A DNA stretch of 48,978 nt from a virus, in the IMG/VR virus record IMGVR_UViG_3300049259_000204, positions 1 through 48,978 of that record; one strand, 5' to 3'. The notes under the pieces were generated by a model. It ran no database searches, was not told where the DNA came from, and saw nothing but the letters and a program-made list of their open reading frames with translations. A program made the position numbers and the translations under genes. This document shows positions 1-6,621 of this stretch, in pieces; the first letter of the stretch is position 1; the number at the start of each line of letters is the position of its first letter.

Positions 1-485
1 GGTTCATCTCGCATTCGAGACACATCGGTACTGGGCTCGCGACTGGCATCGTTCCAGACCGTGAACAGATACCCCCGATCGGTCGCACCGGTCTCCTTCG
101 TGACGAGTTCGATCATGGTCCACGTCAGGATGTGGATGCGCACCACGCGCGCCTTCGCGTCGGGGTCAGCCAGGTAATTGAAAGCTTCCTCGAAGACCAA
201 CACACCCTTATCGGTCCGGGGCAGGCCGGACTGCTCAAAGCTGATGTTGTCGTCGAGCGCGTCCATCCGCTCGCGCAGCTCCGGCATGGCCGAGGCGCGC
301 ATCCGGTACGTTGGCGCCTCCAGGACGTCCTTGTGCAGGTGCAGGGCGGCGGCGGTGGGCTTGTCCAGGCCGAGCGACCATGTGGCCACGCGTGAGACGT
401 AGCGCTGCACGTCGCGGTTGCCGGTAACGATCGCGAGCTTGGTGTGGATGTCCAGCGCCTCAGCGCGGCTGAGCCCAGTCACCAT
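1..485 (-). CDS. hypothetical protein, partial (3' end outside window)
   Basis: Open reading frame starting at the ATG complementary to 483-485 and running off the left edge (about 161 residues visible). It begins MVTGLSRAEALDIHTKL and is not recognised. It is mostly charged and helical, without visible zinc or membrane motifs. A GAAGGTG ribosome-binding site lies just upstream, and the start overlaps the stop of the 34-residue gene upstream (TGATG). It is the last visible gene of the operon driven by the promoter at 1230-1258. Confidence 0.75.
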   Translation of the reverse strand, partial: MVTGLSRAEALDIHTKLAIVTGNRDVQRYVSRVATWSLGLDKPTAAALHLHKDVLEAPTYRMRASAMPELRERMDALDDNISFEQSGLPRTDKGVLVFEEAFNYLADPDAKARVVRIHILTWTMIELVTKETGATDRGYLFTVWNDASREPSTDVSRMRDE

Positions 486-589
486 CAGCGCACCTTCGCG
501 AAGAGGATGCCGCCCACAATGAACAGCAGGGCTCCGAGGACCCACATCAGCGTCCAGAAGCCGTCGTCACTCAGCTCGATCGCGTACAT
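485..589 (-). CDS. small single-span membrane protein (34 aa)
   Basis: A 34-residue ORF. It starts at the ATG at 589 behind an AGGAGATCC ribosome-binding site and stops in a TGATG overlap with the next gene. The sequence is one hydrophobic helix (about residues 12-30, WTLMWVLGALLFIVGGILF) with a short acidic N-terminus and a basic C-terminus (AKVR), suggesting an inner-membrane peptide with the C-terminus inside. Function unknown. The tight overlap on both sides supports it as a real gene. Confidence 0.6.
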   Translation of the reverse strand: MYAIELSDDGFWTLMWVLGALLFIVGGILFAKVR

Positions 590-672
590 CAGTGGATCTC
601 CTGTCGGACCCAGAGCCACATGAGCGCGTAACGCTTCCACATCTCCGCGTAGAAGCCGGGCAACGGTTCCAT
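589..672 (-). CDS. micro-protein (27 aa), aromatic-rich
   Basis: A 27-residue ORF (MEPLPGFYAEMWKRYAL...) with an AGGAAGGAA ribosome-binding site 5' of the ATG at 672. It starts 2 bases after the stop of the upstream gene and ends in a TGATG overlap with the downstream membrane peptide. It may be a peripheral membrane peptide given its Trp/Met/Tyr content; function unknown. Support is its spacing and ribosome-binding site only. Confidence 0.5.
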   Translation of the reverse strand: MEPLPGFYAEMWKRYALMWLWVRQEIH

Positions 673-674
673 GA

Positions 675-869
675 TCAGTTATTCCTTCCTCGGCCCAGGC
701 CGAATCCCGAGAGCCAGGCGAGCGGCACGGCAGCGCAGACCAGGTACATCGTCGTGGTCTGCGGCGCCCCCTGCACCGAGTTCGAGATCATCACCATGAG
801 GATCAGGATCAGCCCGGCGGTGGCTCCGAGGCCGACCGCGAACCACAGTGCGCGCTTGTCCACACCCAT
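675..869 (-). CDS. two-span membrane protein (64 aa)
   Basis: Starts MGVDKRALWFAVGLG behind a GGGGAGAG ribosome-binding site. Two hydrophobic segments (about residues 8-29 and 40-58) are joined by a short polar loop with QGAPQTT, and the tail is basic (GRGRNN). No family recognised. With its two downstream neighbours it forms a string of small membrane-type peptides at the end of one operon. Confidence 0.75.
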   Translation of the reverse strand: MGVDKRALWFAVGLGATAGLILILMVMISNSVQGAPQTTTMYLVCAAVPLAWLSGFGLGRGRNN

Positions 870-871
870 GA

Positions 872-1192
872 TCAGCTCTCCCCGCCGTAGATGACGACCA
901 GCGACGACTCGTCACGGACCTCGTAGACGAAGCCCTGTTCGGCGGCCAGCGACTGACCCGCCTCGCTCAGGGTGTACTTCAGCGGCCAGCAGTCCATGGC
1001 GTACCAGACGACCTCGACGCGGCCCTTGGGCAGCTGCGCGACCTCGTGGCCGTTCGAGTTGAACTCGCGGACGTTGACGTCGAAGTGCTTCGCGGCGTCG
1101 ATGGCCACGGTGGCGGCCACGGCGGCTTCGAGCGAGGTCCCCACCCCGCACCACGCCGGGCCGAGGATGTAGCTGGACGAGTGGGCTCCCAT
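872..1192 (-). CDS. hypothetical protein (106 aa), first gene of operon
   Basis: The start was placed at the internal ATG at 1192 because it follows the leader CCGCACCGGAGG with good spacing. The longer frame would begin inside the promoter at 1230-1258. The protein begins MGAHSSSYILGPAWCGVG and ends SSLVVIYGGES. It looks like a small alpha/beta domain of unknown family. It is the promoter-proximal gene of the operon that runs to the left edge. Confidence 0.8.
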   Translation of the reverse strand: MGAHSSSYILGPAWCGVGTSLEAAVAATVAIDAAKHFDVNVREFNSNGHEVAQLPKGRVEVVWYAMDCWPLKYTLSEAGQSLAAEQGFVYEVRDESSLVVIYGGES

Positions 1193-1229
1193 GTTGACCT
1201 CCGGTGCGGTCCTTGAACTGACAAAACCC

Positions 1230-1258
1230 ACACTACCCGTTCAGGTAGTATGAGTCAA
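1230..1258 (-). promoter_or_regulatory. promoter/operator copy 1
   Basis: Read on the minus strand: -35 TTGACT, 17-bp spacer, -10 TAGTGT. The palindrome CTACCTGAACGGGTAG (1233-1248) fills the spacer and runs into the -10. The leader contains TTGTCAG and then CCGCACCGGAGG before the ATG at 1192. Member of the 21-copy family. Confidence 0.85.
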
Positions 1259-1271
1259 GTCGGCGGAGTGA

Positions 1272-1571
1272 TCAGCTGATCTCCTTGATGGTCAACGCGA
1301 TCGCGCGGCCGCACCCTGCTTCTTCCTCGGCCCGATAGCCGTAAGCGAACTGGATGTTGAAGAGACTCTTGTGCATGATCATTTCGGGGATGCCGTTGTT
1401 GCGCAGGTGACCCTCGCGATCGTCGAGCCAGCCGAGGTAGTTGCCCTCGGGATCCTCGATCACCTCAACCGGCACGGGCTCGGCGCAGCCATGCATCTTG
1501 ACCGTGCGACGGTCGCTGATCACGAGCCACTCGCAGTCGCCCTTGGGGTAGCCGAACATCTCCCAGCTCAT
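1272..1571 (-). CDS. hypothetical protein (99 aa)
   Basis: Begins MSWEMFGYPKGDCEWLVISD and ends IALTIKEIS. It is a small beta-rich domain with three cysteines that do not form a recognised zinc motif. The start overlaps the upstream 39-residue gene by ATGA. It is the last gene of the 11-gene operon that starts at the promoter at 4734-4762. Function unknown. Confidence 0.8.
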   Translation of the reverse strand: MSWEMFGYPKGDCEWLVISDRRTVKMHGCAEPVPVEVIEDPEGNYLGWLDDREGHLRNNGIPEMIMHKSLFNIQFAYGYRAEEEAGCGRAIALTIKEIS

Positions 1572-1687
1572 TCGTCGACCACCTGCTGGAACTCGTAAAG
1601 GCGCGGGCCGCGCTCGTGCTCGACAATGATCGAGCCGCGCAGCGCCGCCTCGGCCTCTTCCTCGGTTTCGTACGCACGCGGGCTCAT
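1568..1687 (-). CDS. small acidic hypothetical protein (39 aa)
   Basis: The ORF MSPRAYETEEEAEAALRGSI...QQVVDE overlaps both neighbours by ATGA (start at 1687 with the upstream gene stop, stop with the ATG at 1571). The N-terminal EEEAEAAL stretch is helical and acidic. No family recognised. The precise double overlap, typical of this operon, is the main evidence. Confidence 0.6.
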   Translation of the reverse strand: MSPRAYETEEEAEAALRGSIIVEHERGPRLYEFQQVVDE

Positions 1688-1764
1688 GATCCGCTTCGAG
1701 TCGAGAGGTCGGTGGTGCCCCTGATGACGCGCGCCAGCGCGCCTCGCTTCATCGGTTCGGTCAC
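1684..1764 (-). CDS. basic micro-protein (26 aa)
   Basis: The GTG at 1764 overlaps the upstream stop (GTGA) and the ORF stop overlaps the next ATG (ATGA). It encodes a basic peptide beginning MTEPMKRGALARVIRG and ending STRSGS. Too short to classify. It may serve mainly to couple translation between its neighbours. Confidence 0.45.
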   Translation of the reverse strand: MTEPMKRGALARVIRGTTDLSTRSGS

Positions 1765-2093
1765 GTCTGCTCCTCGGGTTTCTTGATCTCGGCCAGGATG
1801 GGCACGAGCAGCTTGCGAACTCGGTCGAGGCTCTCGATGGCGTCGTTCCACTCGAAGTACTCGGTGCTGTTGGCCAGCACCTCCTCCACGCGCTTGCGGA
1901 AGGCGCGCAGCTGATACACCTCGTTCATCACCTCGAAGACCGGCGTGCCCGCGTAGTACTCCTGCTCGGGGCTCGCCAGGAGCCCGAGCATGATCTGGGC
2001 GTCCCGCAGCTCTCGCCGCACCTTCTTCAACTCGTCGGCGACCACGGGAGACACCTTGTGCCACTGGTCACCGATCTTGATCAGCACGCTCAC
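1761..2093 (-). CDS. hypothetical helical protein (110 aa)
   Basis: The GTG start at 2093 gives a GTGA overlap with the metallophosphoesterase gene and was preferred over a longer upstream frame. The protein (MSVLIKIGDQWHKVSPVVAD...) has a short beta start and then long amphipathic helices rich in Lys/Glu/Arg, probably coiled-coil. Unknown function. Confidence 0.8.
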   Translation of the reverse strand: MSVLIKIGDQWHKVSPVVADELKKVRRELRDAQIMLGLLASPEQEYYAGTPVFEVMNEVYQLRAFRKRVEEVLANSTEYFEWNDAIESLDRVRKLLVPILAEIKKPEEQT

Positions 2094-2911
2094 CCGTGCA
2101 GCTCCTCTTCCCACTGCCACAGCGGCCGGACCTCGATCAGGTCGCGGGTGTCCAGCAGCGTGTAGTTGCCCTGCTCGCCGTCCATGTCCAAGCCGATCAC
2201 CTTGGTCCCGTACGGCTCGATGGTCTGGCGGATGTCGCGGTGGTAGTGCCCGTGGATCAGCGCCTCGGGCTGGATCTTGTCCACGACGTCTTGGAGCTGC
2301 TCGCGATGCGCGTCACTGCGCGCGAGATCCATCACGTCCCACAGGCGCGACGGCTGGCCGAAGCTCATCCGCACCGCGCTGGGTGAGTCGTGGGTGAGCA
2401 TCACGTGCACCTTGCCCGATCGCATGGCGTGCTTGAGCTGCTCGCCGGTGAAGGTCTCCTCCGGCCACCAGCCGAGCTTCTGCTCCTCCCGGATGACCTT
2501 GTCGACTGACACGGCGCCGCCCAGACCCATCCAGGTCTTGTGGTGCCAGGTCCAGCGGTGCCCGCGCGGGATCCAGAAGATCGACGCCTCCGGCCCGGGG
2601 CGGTCGATCGGGACGAGCCCGTGGTTTCCGTGGCTCAGCTCCTCCTCGCGCAGCGCGATCAGCTCGGGGTGCCACTCGTGGTTGCCGTCCACGAACCACA
2701 GCTCGATGTCGGCGAGCTGGAGCGAGAACGAGATGTCGTCCAGGAACTGGCGCCCGGCCGCGCCCGGCCAGACACCGAAGTCGCCCGCGTGCAGGATGAT
2801 CTTGCGCTTCTCGCGACGAAGCAGCTCGGCGGCCTTGCCGATGACATGGCGACCCCAGCCTTGGTTGCCATGCCAATCGCCCGCGAGCACCACGGCGCCG
2901 GGATCCGTCAT
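2090..2911 (-). CDS. calcineurin-like metallophosphoesterase
   Basis: A 273-residue protein with the metallophosphoesterase signature in order: GDWHGN (residues 11-16), HAGDFG (41-46), DGNHEW (75-80), LTHD (172-175) and HGHYH (220-224). These supply the two-metal site that hydrolyses phosphomono- or diesters. The real substrate (nucleic-acid ends, cyclic nucleotides or a small signalling molecule) cannot be told from sequence. The start at 2911 is in an ATGA overlap with the upstream gene. It sits in the middle of an operon of unknown small proteins. Confidence 0.9.
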   Translation of the reverse strand: MTDPGAVVLAGDWHGNQGWGRHVIGKAAELLRREKRKIILHAGDFGVWPGAAGRQFLDDISFSLQLADIELWFVDGNHEWHPELIALREEELSHGNHGLVPIDRPGPEASIFWIPRGHRWTWHHKTWMGLGGAVSVDKVIREEQKLGWWPEETFTGEQLKHAMRSGKVHVMLTHDSPSAVRMSFGQPSRLWDVMDLARSDAHREQLQDVVDKIQPEALIHGHYHRDIRQTIEPYGTKVIGLDMDGEQGNYTLLDTRDLIEVRPLWQWEEELHG

Positions 2912-3156
2912 CGGTTCCTCGCGTTCATCTTCAGCGCGTAGGCCTTCAGGCCATCGATCGCCGGACCGGCCAGGGTCTCCACGCTGACCACCCGGCCGTC
3001 GTCGAGCACCATGCCGTCGAGGCGGTCCCAGACGTCTTCCCAGTCGACCCGGATGGCCTGGTACCAGCCGTCCACGATGTCGTCCACTGCGCGCTTGACC
3101 TCGTCCGGAATCTCCTCGAAGGAAGTCCGCGAGGTGATCTCCAGGTAGTCGCTCAT
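2908..3156 (-). CDS. acidic hypothetical protein (82 aa)
   Basis: Begins MSDYLEITSRTSFEEIPDEV. It is acidic in the first half (DDIVDGWYQAIRVDWEDVWD) with a short basic tail (MNARNR). ATGA overlaps at both ends tie it to the metallophosphoesterase gene downstream and the 116-residue gene upstream. No family recognised. Confidence 0.8.
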   Translation of the reverse strand: MSDYLEITSRTSFEEIPDEVKRAVDDIVDGWYQAIRVDWEDVWDRLDGMVLDDGRVVSVETLAGPAIDGLKAYALKMNARNR

Positions 3157-3503
3157 CGGTTCTTCTTCCTCTCACTCTTCTCCCAGCGCTCCAGCGCGGC
3201 CGCGCCTTTGTCGTTGAACAGCAGGGAGGTCGGCCGGTCCAGCAGCTCGTACTTCCGGCCGTCGGCCCGGGACAGATACTGCGAGGCGCGCAGCTCGCGC
3301 AGCGTGTCGACCATGTCCGGGTCCACCAGCTCGATGTCACCCAGCTTCGGCTCGTACATGAACGAACCCATCGCGGTCGGGATGTCCGGGACGAAGAACA
3401 GCTCGTGCTGAGCGGCCAGGCGCAGGGCGTTCAGGCGCTTCTGCGTCTTGACCAGCCCGACGGGATCGTCCACGTACGGGCGCTTCTTCGGGTCGAGTGC
3501 CAT
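3153..3503 (-). CDS. hypothetical protein (116 aa), possible winged-helix fold
   Basis: The start at the ATG at 3503 (MALDPKKRPYVDD) overlaps the upstream stop as TGATG. The C-terminal half (LRELRASQYLSR...YELLDRPTSLLFNDKGAAALERWEK) has the helix-strand-strand look of a winged helix, ending in a basic tail ERKKNR. DNA binding is only suggested. It lies in the operon from the promoter at 4734-4762. Confidence 0.75.
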   Translation of the reverse strand: MALDPKKRPYVDDPVGLVKTQKRLNALRLAAQHELFFVPDIPTAMGSFMYEPKLGDIELVDPDMVDTLRELRASQYLSRADGRKYELLDRPTSLLFNDKGAAALERWEKSERKKNR

Positions 3504-3769
3504 CACACGCCCTCCGGCTGGCTCGGGAACTCGTCTGGCCACCCGGTCGCCTTGACCTTGAGGTAGTTCTCGAAGGCCTGGTGCTGGGCGTTGTCCCAGT
3601 GCTGGGCCGCATCGCGCAGCACGGTCAGCAGGCTGGCAACCTGGTCGACCGCCTCGCAGGTAATGGCCTCTTCGAGCAAGCTCAGGGCTCGGTCGGCCTG
3701 CTGGGCGGTCAGCGCCGCCACGCCGCGCTCCCTCATCCGCTCGATGAGCACTTCGGTGGTGCTGTCCAT
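3503..3769 (-). CDS. helical hypothetical protein (88 aa)
   Basis: Starts at the ATG at 3769 (MDSTTEVLIERMRERGVAAL) behind GGAAGGAAG. An alternative GTG at 3841 in the same frame would overlap the upstream stop by GTGA and add 24 basic residues, so the start is uncertain. The body is alpha-helical (QQADRALSLLEEAITCEAV, then VASLLTVLRDAAQHW). Unknown function. Confidence 0.75.
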   Translation of the reverse strand: MDSTTEVLIERMRERGVAALTAQQADRALSLLEEAITCEAVDQVASLLTVLRDAAQHWDNAQHQAFENYLKVKATGWPDEFPSQPEGV

Positions 3770-3837
3770 CGGGTCTTCCTTCCGTCGGTGCTTCACGACT
3801 TCCCTTCGCTCTCGTGGCGGGTGCTCGACCGGCGTGG

Positions 3838-4035
3838 TCACGACTCCATCGCTTCGCGCAGGACGTACAGGCCCTCCGAGGTGATGTTGCACTTCCAGAC
3901 CCGGTCCTCGTCCGCTAGCTCGGCGGTGATCAAGCCGCGCCGAACGAGAGCGTTGAGCGTCCGGACGTAGGTCGACCTCGCCAGGAAGGTGACGTCTGGG
4001 CCGCGCCAGTCGATCTCGGAAAGCACCCGGTGCAT
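3838..4035 (-). CDS. small winged-helix-like protein (65 aa)
   Basis: Begins MHRVLSEIDWRGPDV. The run STYVRTLNALVRRGLITAEL followed by a beta pair WKCNITSEGLYVLREAM matches the recognition helix plus wing of MarR/PadR-type winged-helix proteins. It is only about half the usual length and has no obvious dimerisation arm. An in-frame stop just upstream fixes the ATG at 4035. Candidate phage transcription regulator. Fold moderately confident, target unknown. Confidence 0.75.
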   Translation of the reverse strand: MHRVLSEIDWRGPDVTFLARSTYVRTLNALVRRGLITAELADEDRVWKCNITSEGLYVLREAMES

Positions 4036-4056
4036 GGTCTTGCTTGAGCCTCATGA

Positions 4057-4296
4057 TCACCACTCCTCGTCGTCGTAGACAGCCTGAAGCTGGTGCTGGC
4101 TGGGGGCGACGATCTGGCTCCCCGGGCACTCTTCCTCGGAGTGGCGCTGGCGCATGGTCTTGCAGCGCTCGGGCGCGTGCTGCGGGCAGCCGGGGGCGGT
4201 CTGGTCTTCCAGCACCAGGCCGCACGGCGCCTTCGGGCAGGGGCACTCGTCTTCCAGCGGGCTGCCCGACCAGCTGCGGCCGATGTGGTGGGTCAT
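4057..4296 (-). CDS. Cys/His-rich small protein, probable zinc binding (79 aa)
   Basis: Begins MTHHIGRSWSGSPLEDECPCP. It carries CPCPKAPCG, then GCPQHAPERC and EEECPG, with interspersed His: seven cysteines in about 45 residues, a pattern suggesting one or two zinc sites. Acidic C-terminus (YDDEEW). It lies 4 bases after the upstream gene. Family not recognised. Confidence 0.8.
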   Translation of the reverse strand: MTHHIGRSWSGSPLEDECPCPKAPCGLVLEDQTAPGCPQHAPERCKTMRQRHSEEECPGSQIVAPSQHQLQAVYDDEEW

Positions 4297-4300
4297 CGCT

Positions 4301-4696
4301 CTACCGGCCCATCAGTGCATCGGCGGAACGGCGGGAGACAGCCAGCTCGGCCTCGCGGACCCGCTGGCGGCTCTTGATCTCCTGGCTCTCGCGATAGGCC
4401 AGCTCGGCCAGCGCCATCTCGCCGTAGCCGTGGAAGTCGATCTCGGCGACTCGCCAGAGCATCTGGTCCAGGGAGCGGCTGAAGTCGCGCACCGGTGCTC
4501 CCAGCACATCGATCACGCGGACCAGGACGTTGGCCACGCGCTCGCCCTCGGCGGTGAGCAGGGTGACCGGGACCAGGGTGTCGACGCCCAGGCCGTTGAG
4601 GTTCGGGCGCTGCACCAGCCAGCCAGTGATCTGCTCGCGCAGGCCGTAGGCCTTGTACTTCTCGCCGGTGACGAGCTTCGGGGCGATGTGGGTCAT
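4301..4696 (-). CDS. hypothetical protein (131 aa), first gene of operon
   Basis: Starts MTHIAPKLVTGEKYKAYGLR directly behind the leader CCGCACCGGAGGCTCCC. The C-terminal half is a long charged helix (MALAELAYRESQEIKSRQRV and on), likely coiled-coil. Promoter-proximal gene of an 11-gene operon ending at 1272. Function unknown. Confidence 0.85.
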   Translation of the reverse strand: MTHIAPKLVTGEKYKAYGLREQITGWLVQRPNLNGLGVDTLVPVTLLTAEGERVANVLVRVIDVLGAPVRDFSRSLDQMLWRVAEIDFHGYGEMALAELAYRESQEIKSRQRVREAELAVSRRSADALMGR

Positions 4697-4733
4697 GGGA
4701 GCCTCCGGTGCGGCTGGTTGCGCTGACTCCCTG

Positions 4734-4762
4734 ATACTACCCGAACGGGTAGTATCTGTCTA
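4734..4762 (-). promoter_or_regulatory. promoter/operator copy 2
   Basis: Minus strand: -35 TAGACA, 17-bp spacer, -10 TAGTAT. Perfect palindrome CTACCCGTTCGGGTAG at 4737-4752. The TAG of the -35 is the stop codon of the upstream gene (4760-4762), which explains the departure from TTGACA. Confidence 0.85.
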
Positions 4763-5047
4763 CCCGCGCCGGGCGCGCCACTTCGCCAGCAGGTCGGCGC
4801 CCTTCGAGGTGACCCGCAGTCGGCGGCGACCCTGGTGCCCGACCATGATGTGCTCGCCGTGCACGATGGCCTCGGCCGCGAGCAGCAGCAGCACGGGATG
4901 CCGGTCCTCCGGCCTGTGGACGAACACCTCGCGGCGGATGTAGCTGACGCCCAGGCCGCCCGGATTAAAGGAATGCAGATCGCCGTTCTCGGCTGCGGTG
5001 AGCGTCTCCTGACGCTCGGGCGTCCATGCGATCTCGCGGTCGCTCAT
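4760..5047 (-). CDS. hypothetical protein (95 aa) with winged-helix-like C-terminus
   Basis: Begins MSDREIAWTPERQETLTAAE. Ends GRRRLRVTSKGADLLAKWRARRG, which resembles the wing and last helix of winged-helix DNA-binding proteins. It stands alone between two promoter/operator copies (5092-5120 upstream, 4734-4762 downstream, the latter sharing its stop codon). Leader is CACTGGAGGTCAGG. Possible regulator. Confidence 0.8.
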   Translation of the reverse strand: MSDREIAWTPERQETLTAAENGDLHSFNPGGLGVSYIRREVFVHRPEDRHPVLLLLAAEAIVHGEHIMVGHQGRRRLRVTSKGADLLAKWRARRG

Positions 5048-5091
5048 CCTGACCTCCAGTGTGGTCCTGCATGTGCAGATGGATGAGCATC

Positions 5092-5120
5092 AAGCTACCC
5101 GAACGGGTAGATCGGCTCAA
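5092..5120 (-). promoter_or_regulatory. promoter/operator copy 3
   Basis: Minus strand: -35 TTGAGC, 17-bp spacer, -10 TAGCTT. Perfect palindrome CTACCCGTTCGGGTAG at 5095-5110. Drives the single gene at 4760-5047. Confidence 0.8.
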
Positions 5121-5190
5121 GGGGCCAACCGGATGATCACAGGTCAGCCAGGCTGTAGGCCGTCGCTTGAGGGTATTTCTGCTGTCATGA

Positions 5191-5228
5191 CACGGGCCCC
5201 GTCCGGCCGAAGCCAGGCGGGGCCCGTG
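5191..5228 (-). terminator. hairpin terminator
   Basis: Perfect 11-bp stem CACGGGCCCCG / CGGGGCCCGTG (5191-5201 with 5218-5228), 16-base loop, just after the stop at 5239. No U-tract follows, as is common in actinobacterial terminators. It closes the operon that starts at the promoter at 8658-8686. Confidence 0.75.
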
Positions 5229-5238
5229 GTGCTCTCGA

Positions 5239-5544
5239 TTAGGCAGAGACGTCGAACAGGTCGACGATCTTGCCGCCGTACAGCTCACCCTCGACCTGCT
5301 CGGCGTTGGTCCAGCCCGGCACGGTGAGCGTGCCCACGAGCATGTCCACGTCGGGGTCGTCGAGGTAGCCCTCCACGGTCGCCTCGTCGGCCAGGTCGTC
5401 GAGCAGCCGGACCGGCTCGTCCTCGGGGATGGCGTAGTTGAGCCAGCTCAGCTTCTCGGCGAGGTCGGCCAGCGCCGTCTCGTTGCCGTCCACCTGGAGC
5501 CAGAACGTGCCCTCGACGCTGTCGAGGTACTTGCGGAACTGCAC
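5239..5544 (-). CDS. FWLQVDGNE-family hypothetical protein A (101 aa)
   Basis: Starts at the GTG at 5544 behind GGAGATCAC. Paralogue of the gene at 5834-6214: both share the block FWLQVDGNE near the N-terminus and end in a V-P-W strand motif (LTVPGW here, LRVPDW there) followed by an acidic tail. The family is not recognised. The pattern of strands and acidic loops suggests a small alpha/beta domain. Last gene before the terminator at 5191-5228. Confidence 0.8.
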   Translation of the reverse strand: MQFRKYLDSVEGTFWLQVDGNETALADLAEKLSWLNYAIPEDEPVRLLDDLADEATVEGYLDDPDVDMLVGTLTVPGWTNAEQVEGELYGGKIVDLFDVSA

Positions 5545-5552
5545 GTGATCTC

Positions 5553-5837
5553 CTACTCGTCGTCTTCGTCCGTGGCCAGCGTGCGCATCGCCTCGCCGTA
5601 CCACTCCCAGTTGTCCACGCCCGCCTGCTCCAGGGCGTTGAGCTTGTCCTGGTCCTCGATCAGGCGCTTGTACCTATTGCGGCCGACCACCTTGCCCCGG
5701 GACAGGTAATCGGCGATCCGGCGCAGGTCCTGCTGCACCTCGTCGCTGGAGCCGCTACGCGCCGCGTCCTGCTTGTCGAACCAGTCGGCCAGGAAGCGCA
5801 GCTTGCTCGCGTCGTCGTCGTAGACGGCCGTGCTCAC
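5553..5837 (-). CDS. hypothetical helical protein (94 aa)
   Basis: The GTG at 5837 overlaps the upstream stop (GTGA). The protein (MSTAVYDDDASKLRFLADWF...ATDEDDE) is helical and charged with an acidic tail. It sits between the two FWLQVDGNE paralogues. No family recognised. Confidence 0.75.
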   Translation of the reverse strand: MSTAVYDDDASKLRFLADWFDKQDAARSGSSDEVQQDLRRIADYLSRGKVVGRNRYKRLIEDQDKLNALEQAGVDNWEWYGEAMRTLATDEDDE

Positions 5838-6214
5838 GCGGGCGCCGTCTCCTGGAACAGTTCGCAGACGCCGCCCTTGTTCAGGTCCTGCTCGATGCGG
5901 CCGCCGAAGTCGGTGGGCGCGGGCCAGTCCGGCACCCGCAGCACGCCGGTGACCTTGTGGTCGCTGGCCATGTAGCCGCCCTCCTCCTCGTCGGCCTGCT
6001 CGATCAGGACGTCCACGTAGGACTCGTCCTTGGCGTGGTCGATCGAGTCGAGCACGAAGGGAGAGCCGGGCTCCCCGTCGCGGTAGAGCGCCGCGAGCGC
6101 GTCCAGCGCGACGTGCAGGCGCAGCAGCGCGTCCTCGTTGCCGTCGACCTGGAGCCAGAAGCGCCAGGTCTCGCCTTCCCACTCGTTCTCCTCGGTGAGC
6201 TTCACGAACTTCAT
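5834..6214 (-). CDS. FWLQVDGNE-family hypothetical protein B (126 aa)
   Basis: Begins MKFVKLTEENEWEGETW behind GGGAGATCATC. It has the FWLQVDGNE block (12 of 16 positions identical to the paralogue at 5239-5544 over TFWLQVDGNETALADL versus RFWLQVDGNEDALLRL) and the C-terminal LRVPDW strand. It carries an extra acidic insertion (EQADEEEGG). Probably a duplication followed by divergence. Function unknown. Confidence 0.85.
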   Translation of the reverse strand: MKFVKLTEENEWEGETWRFWLQVDGNEDALLRLHVALDALAALYRDGEPGSPFVLDSIDHAKDESYVDVLIEQADEEEGGYMASDHKVTGVLRVPDWPAPTDFGGRIEQDLNKGGVCELFQETAPA

Positions 6215-6225
6215 GATGATCTCCC

Positions 6226-6501
6226 TCAGGGGTTCTTGATCTCGATCCGCATGCGGCGAGCCTTCTCCGGGACCTCCGCCACCCAGACCGAGCCCACAGC
6301 GAGGTCGAAGAAGCTCGCCAGGGCGCGCGTGAGGTGGAAGATGCCGTCGACCGTCTGGCCCGGTGTCAGCTCCACGATGAGCCCGTCACCGTCCTCGTCG
6401 AGCGGCCGCGAGCCGATGAGCGGGGTGAGCCGATTCGGGCAGGTCTCCTTGTTGGAGAGAGTCTCCCACTGCTCGCGCAGGGTCTTGATGTCGTTGGACA
6501 T
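6226..6501 (-). CDS. free-standing paralogue of the FtsK/TraB N-terminal domain (91 aa)
   Basis: A 91-residue protein beginning MSNDIKTLREQWETLSNKET. It aligns along nearly its whole length with residues 176-262 of the DNA translocase at 27,517-29,577: KETCPNRLTPLIGS versus KTTCPPRLAPLVGS (10 of 14 identical) and GQTVDGIFHLTRALASFF versus GHTVDSVSHLRDALASFF. The ATPase part is absent. Leader is CACCGAAGGAGATCACC. Inferred role: partner, decoy or regulator of the translocase. The homology is visible in sequence; the role is not. Confidence 0.9.
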   Translation of the reverse strand: MSNDIKTLREQWETLSNKETCPNRLTPLIGSRPLDEDGDGLIVELTPGQTVDGIFHLTRALASFFDLAVGSVWVAEVPEKARRMRIEIKNP

Positions 6502-6621
6502 GGTGATCTCCTTCGGTGTGGTGGAAGGGCGGCCACCGCAGGCAGAACAGGTGGCTCCGCGCCCAACCAGCCCGACGCGCTATCCTGCGGTTGTTCTGTG
6601 GCTGTCCACGCCGCCCTTGAT

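Noticed and set aside
1193-1231. Upstream start for the gene at 872
   Set aside because: The longer frame starts in the -10 of promoter copy 1; the ATG at 1192 has the conserved leader.
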